Origin: Gadus chalcogrammus
Lineage: Eukaryota; Chordata; Actinopteri; Gadiformes; Gadidae
Length of the DNA stretch: 64,000 nucleotides
Direction of reading: 5' to 3'
NCBI RefSeq assembly: GCF_026213295.1
Contig: NC_079426.1
Location: 23,211,923-23,275,922, forward strand
Under the pieces are notes generated by a model. That model ran no database searches and was not told the origin of the DNA. It worked only from the letters and a program-made list of their open reading frames with translations. This document shows, in pieces, positions 1-64,000 of the stretch; positions within the stretch are counted from its first letter, which is position 1, and each line of letters starts with the position of its first letter. The translations under genes and the position numbers were made by a program.

Positions 1-631
1 AGTAAAAAATAAATAAATGTAGGACTGATTCAGATTGTTTGGGCCAAGCTTTTGGAAGCTTCTCCTATGTCTGATAGAGAAGAGAGTTGAACAGTGTGAA
101 GAACAAGAGTCCCATTCCACTCATTAGCATCTGGCCCATCTTATTCTATTCAACGTGGTGGAAGATGTCAAATGGTTCAACGAAAACGGCGAGAAACCAC
201 ACCCTACTATAGTAATAAAAGGAGAGGCCGGTGACATTACGGACCAGATGGCAAACGGATAAGCGCTGAGATGCTGAAAAGGCAGAAAGTATATATATCT
301 GAAAATATTGTTTTCAGATATATTTTTTCTATGGCCGGGAACCGTTACAACCTTCTGTGGTATTGACTCAGGCTTACTCACAATCACTCAATTATGTAAT
401 GGTGGTGACGGAGATAAATACCATGGCATGATAACTAGCCAACCATAAACTAATATTATGTTGCCACAAATCATCTATTAACATCGATACAACATGCGCC
501 GTGAATCAATATGATATTGGGAACTCACTAATTAACGTTCCAACATAATTTTCTACCTGTTCCAACCATTCACTCGTCCGTTGCCCTCCCTTGCTGTCCC
601 TCTCTTCACCACCCCTCTCATCTCCCTCCAG
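1..631 (+). other. LRPPRC intron (3' part)
   Basis: Intronic sequence before the first visible exon. It holds a short AT-rich inverted repeat near 290-330 (atatatctgaaaatattg with ttttcagatatat). I see no exon, RNA gene or clear mobile element. Confidence 0.6.
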
Positions 632-55391
<54,760 letters not shown>

Positions 55392-55615
55392 AGAGTGAAC
55401 ATGAAGACCTCCGACCACACACACACCCTCTCACTTCTCCCCCCACTTGGTGATGTCTGTGTATTTTAGTTTTTTTATACAAGTTGTTTGAATTGAAATG
55501 TGAAAGATGGTGTTACTGTAGGATGTAAGCATCTGTCCTCTGATGATGGAATTGTTGAATATGTAAAACATGAAAGAGGGTATTTATGCTAATAAACATT
55601 GTGGTGAATCCGGTT
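55392..55615 (+). other. lrpprc: LRPPRC 3' UTR
   Basis: Non-coding sequence after the LRPPRC stop, containing the polyadenylation hexamer about 200 nt downstream. The exact cleavage site is inferred as 10-25 nt after the hexamer. Confidence 0.7.
55591..55596 (+). promoter_or_regulatory. lrpprc: polyadenylation signal AATAAA (LRPPRC)
   Basis: Canonical AATAAA 200 nt after the TGA, followed by a G/T-rich stretch (gtggtg, then ttccctgtttg) that could serve as the downstream element. Confidence 0.75.
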
Positions 55616-56943
55616 CCCTGTTTGATTGTAGTTCATATAGTGAGTCTGTTAACCTCATTGTAATTATCCAAACCTCAGGTTTACAATGTCGCAGTTTCTG
55701 CATTCTAAAGGCTAGTTTATCTATTGTGTGACCTCTAAATATCCCATAGTTGAAATACTTAGGTACTGGTAAGTAGTGCGTACTCGTATCAATGAAAAGG
55801 CAATAAGTAATTTAAAACTTTGTAGCAAGGCCTGGGCCTAGACTAGCTGGATGCTGTTCTTGGAGATCAGATCTTTAAGATCTCTTTAAGATCAGAGGCT
55901 CTTTAAGATCCGCTCTTTAAAATCTCTTTAAGATCAGCCACTCTTCAATCCCCTGGGTAAGGCTTGTTTATTGTGTCTCCATGGAGATACAGGGAGTACG
56001 GTGTACCTGTTTTCATTGTCAACCTTCTTGAGGTCTAGTTGTACTTGTATTATAGTTTATCCATTATGTTACATAATTATTTAAGTATTATTCAATATTA
56101 TTATATTGTTAAGAATTAAATGCCACAAAGCTTTTTAGGAAATGGCATCAATGGTTTTTCTGTTCCTTCTCATGTGATATCATTAAAAATAATAAAACTA
56201 TGATTGGATGTATATGATCATTCCTACATGCTGTAGTGTAGAATAAAAATTAACTGGGACATTGGAGAAGGTGGATGTTATGTTTTTATTATACAGATGT
56301 ATTCTGCCACTGGGGGAAAAACAAATGGTTACATAATCTGCAATCTATGAAGTTGCCACGAACACAAGCTCCTTCTGCTAAGTGTGACTTAAGAAATCTG
56401 CTCGGCTTTCACTTGCTCTCCATGCTGGCACACACATTGTTAAGCTTAATACCTTATAGATACAAAAATAAAAAGATTAAGCCTTTAGGAGAAAAAAAGG
56501 ATTGAAAATGGTACAAGCTAAAGCCACAGATGGATATCTTCCAAACCCTAATCACTTGCCAAGACAACAAGAGGCTCAATCTCTAAATGACACTGATAGC
56601 CTTAACCAGCAGCAGTACTCTGCTGACACCCATCGGTTGACAGCGGTACTGCAGCCAACGCTGATGGAACCTGTGATCTGATTTGAACTTGAAATGCATT
56701 GCAAGAGTGCGAAATAAGTTGAATGAGTTTCATTAATTGACAATAACCAAAACAGACAAAGATAAATGTAGTTCAAAAGAAAATTAGACACATTTTGGTC
56801 TATCCGAAAGAAAAAAAAGATAGAATTGTCCTAAGCATCACAATCGAGTTTTGTTCCTGACATTGTTTCCTAATTAAAATAATAAAATAAAATGAATAAG
56901 TGCAATGTTGAACCAGACTAGTCACATGCTGTTTGTTGATCCT
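55616..56943. other. LRPPRC-ABCG8 convergent intergenic region / ABCG8 3' UTR
   Basis: AT-rich DNA between the two 3' ends. No coding exon is recognisable. Part of it, next to 56944, must be the ABCG8 3' UTR on the - strand. A minus-strand AATAAA (tttatt at 56285-56290) is one possible polyadenylation signal for ABCG8, but others cannot be excluded. Confidence 0.6.
55861..55937. repeat. short imperfect tandem repeat, CTTTAAGATC unit
   Basis: Four to five interspersed copies of ctctttaagatc and close variants lie in the intergenic region. The GATC-containing words are partly palindromic. Confidence 0.6.

Positions 56944-64000
<7,057 letters not shown>

Overview
This is vertebrate, almost certainly teleost fish, nuclear DNA. 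Coding sequence is cut into many short GT-AG exons, introns are full of long (CA/GT)n tracts and minisatellites, and there are tRNA-derived SINEs and hAT, Harbinger, piggyBac-like and TA-flanked MITEs typical of fish. No operon, bacterial or viral gene is present, and I found no CRISPR array or undescribed defence or metabolic system.

Two protein-coding genes lie tail to tail. On the + strand, positions 632-55391 hold 31 exons of LRPPRC, the leucine-rich pentatricopeptide-repeat protein that stabilises mitochondrial mRNAs. The exons join without a phase error into 1114 codons ending at a TGA. The human protein has about 1394 residues and 38 exons, so the first seven exons and about 280 residues lie left of the window; exons are numbered 8-38 on that assumption. 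On the - strand, positions 64000-56944 hold exons 4 (partial) to 13 of ABCG8, the half-transporter that pairs with ABCG5 to export sterols. The pieces run from the end of exon 4 through the ABC signature, Walker B and H-loop to the six-helix membrane domain and the C-terminal QDW. The LRPPRC-ABCG8 neighbourhood matches mammals, and about 1.55 kb separates the two stop codons.

By region: 1-5 kb, exons 8-11 with a SINE and two nested hAT-like elements. 5-12 kb, exons 12-13, an hAT MITE with a perfect 8-bp target duplication beside exon 12, and a 1.4-kb 31-bp minisatellite. 12-23 kb, exons 14-22, with two perfect palindromes bracketing one copy of a 52-bp direct repeat, and a fold-back element inside a SINE. 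23-36 kb, exons 23-27 in long repeat-rich introns. 36.8-40.5 kb, an hAT element carrying a piggyBac-like element and a decayed two-gene Harbinger transposon. 40-55 kb, exons 28-38 with C-rich and 39-bp minisatellites. 55.4-64 kb, the intergenic gap and ABCG8.

The most interesting observations concern repeats meeting splice sites: a minisatellite made of copies resembling the ABCG8 exon 7 donor, a GC-AG intron after ABCG8 exon 8, a donor that is the first GT of a (GT)n tract, and acceptors preceded by (TG)n or by tandem-repeat pyrimidine tracts. Coordinates were counted by eye. Family assignments rest on remembered vertebrate protein sequences, not on searches.
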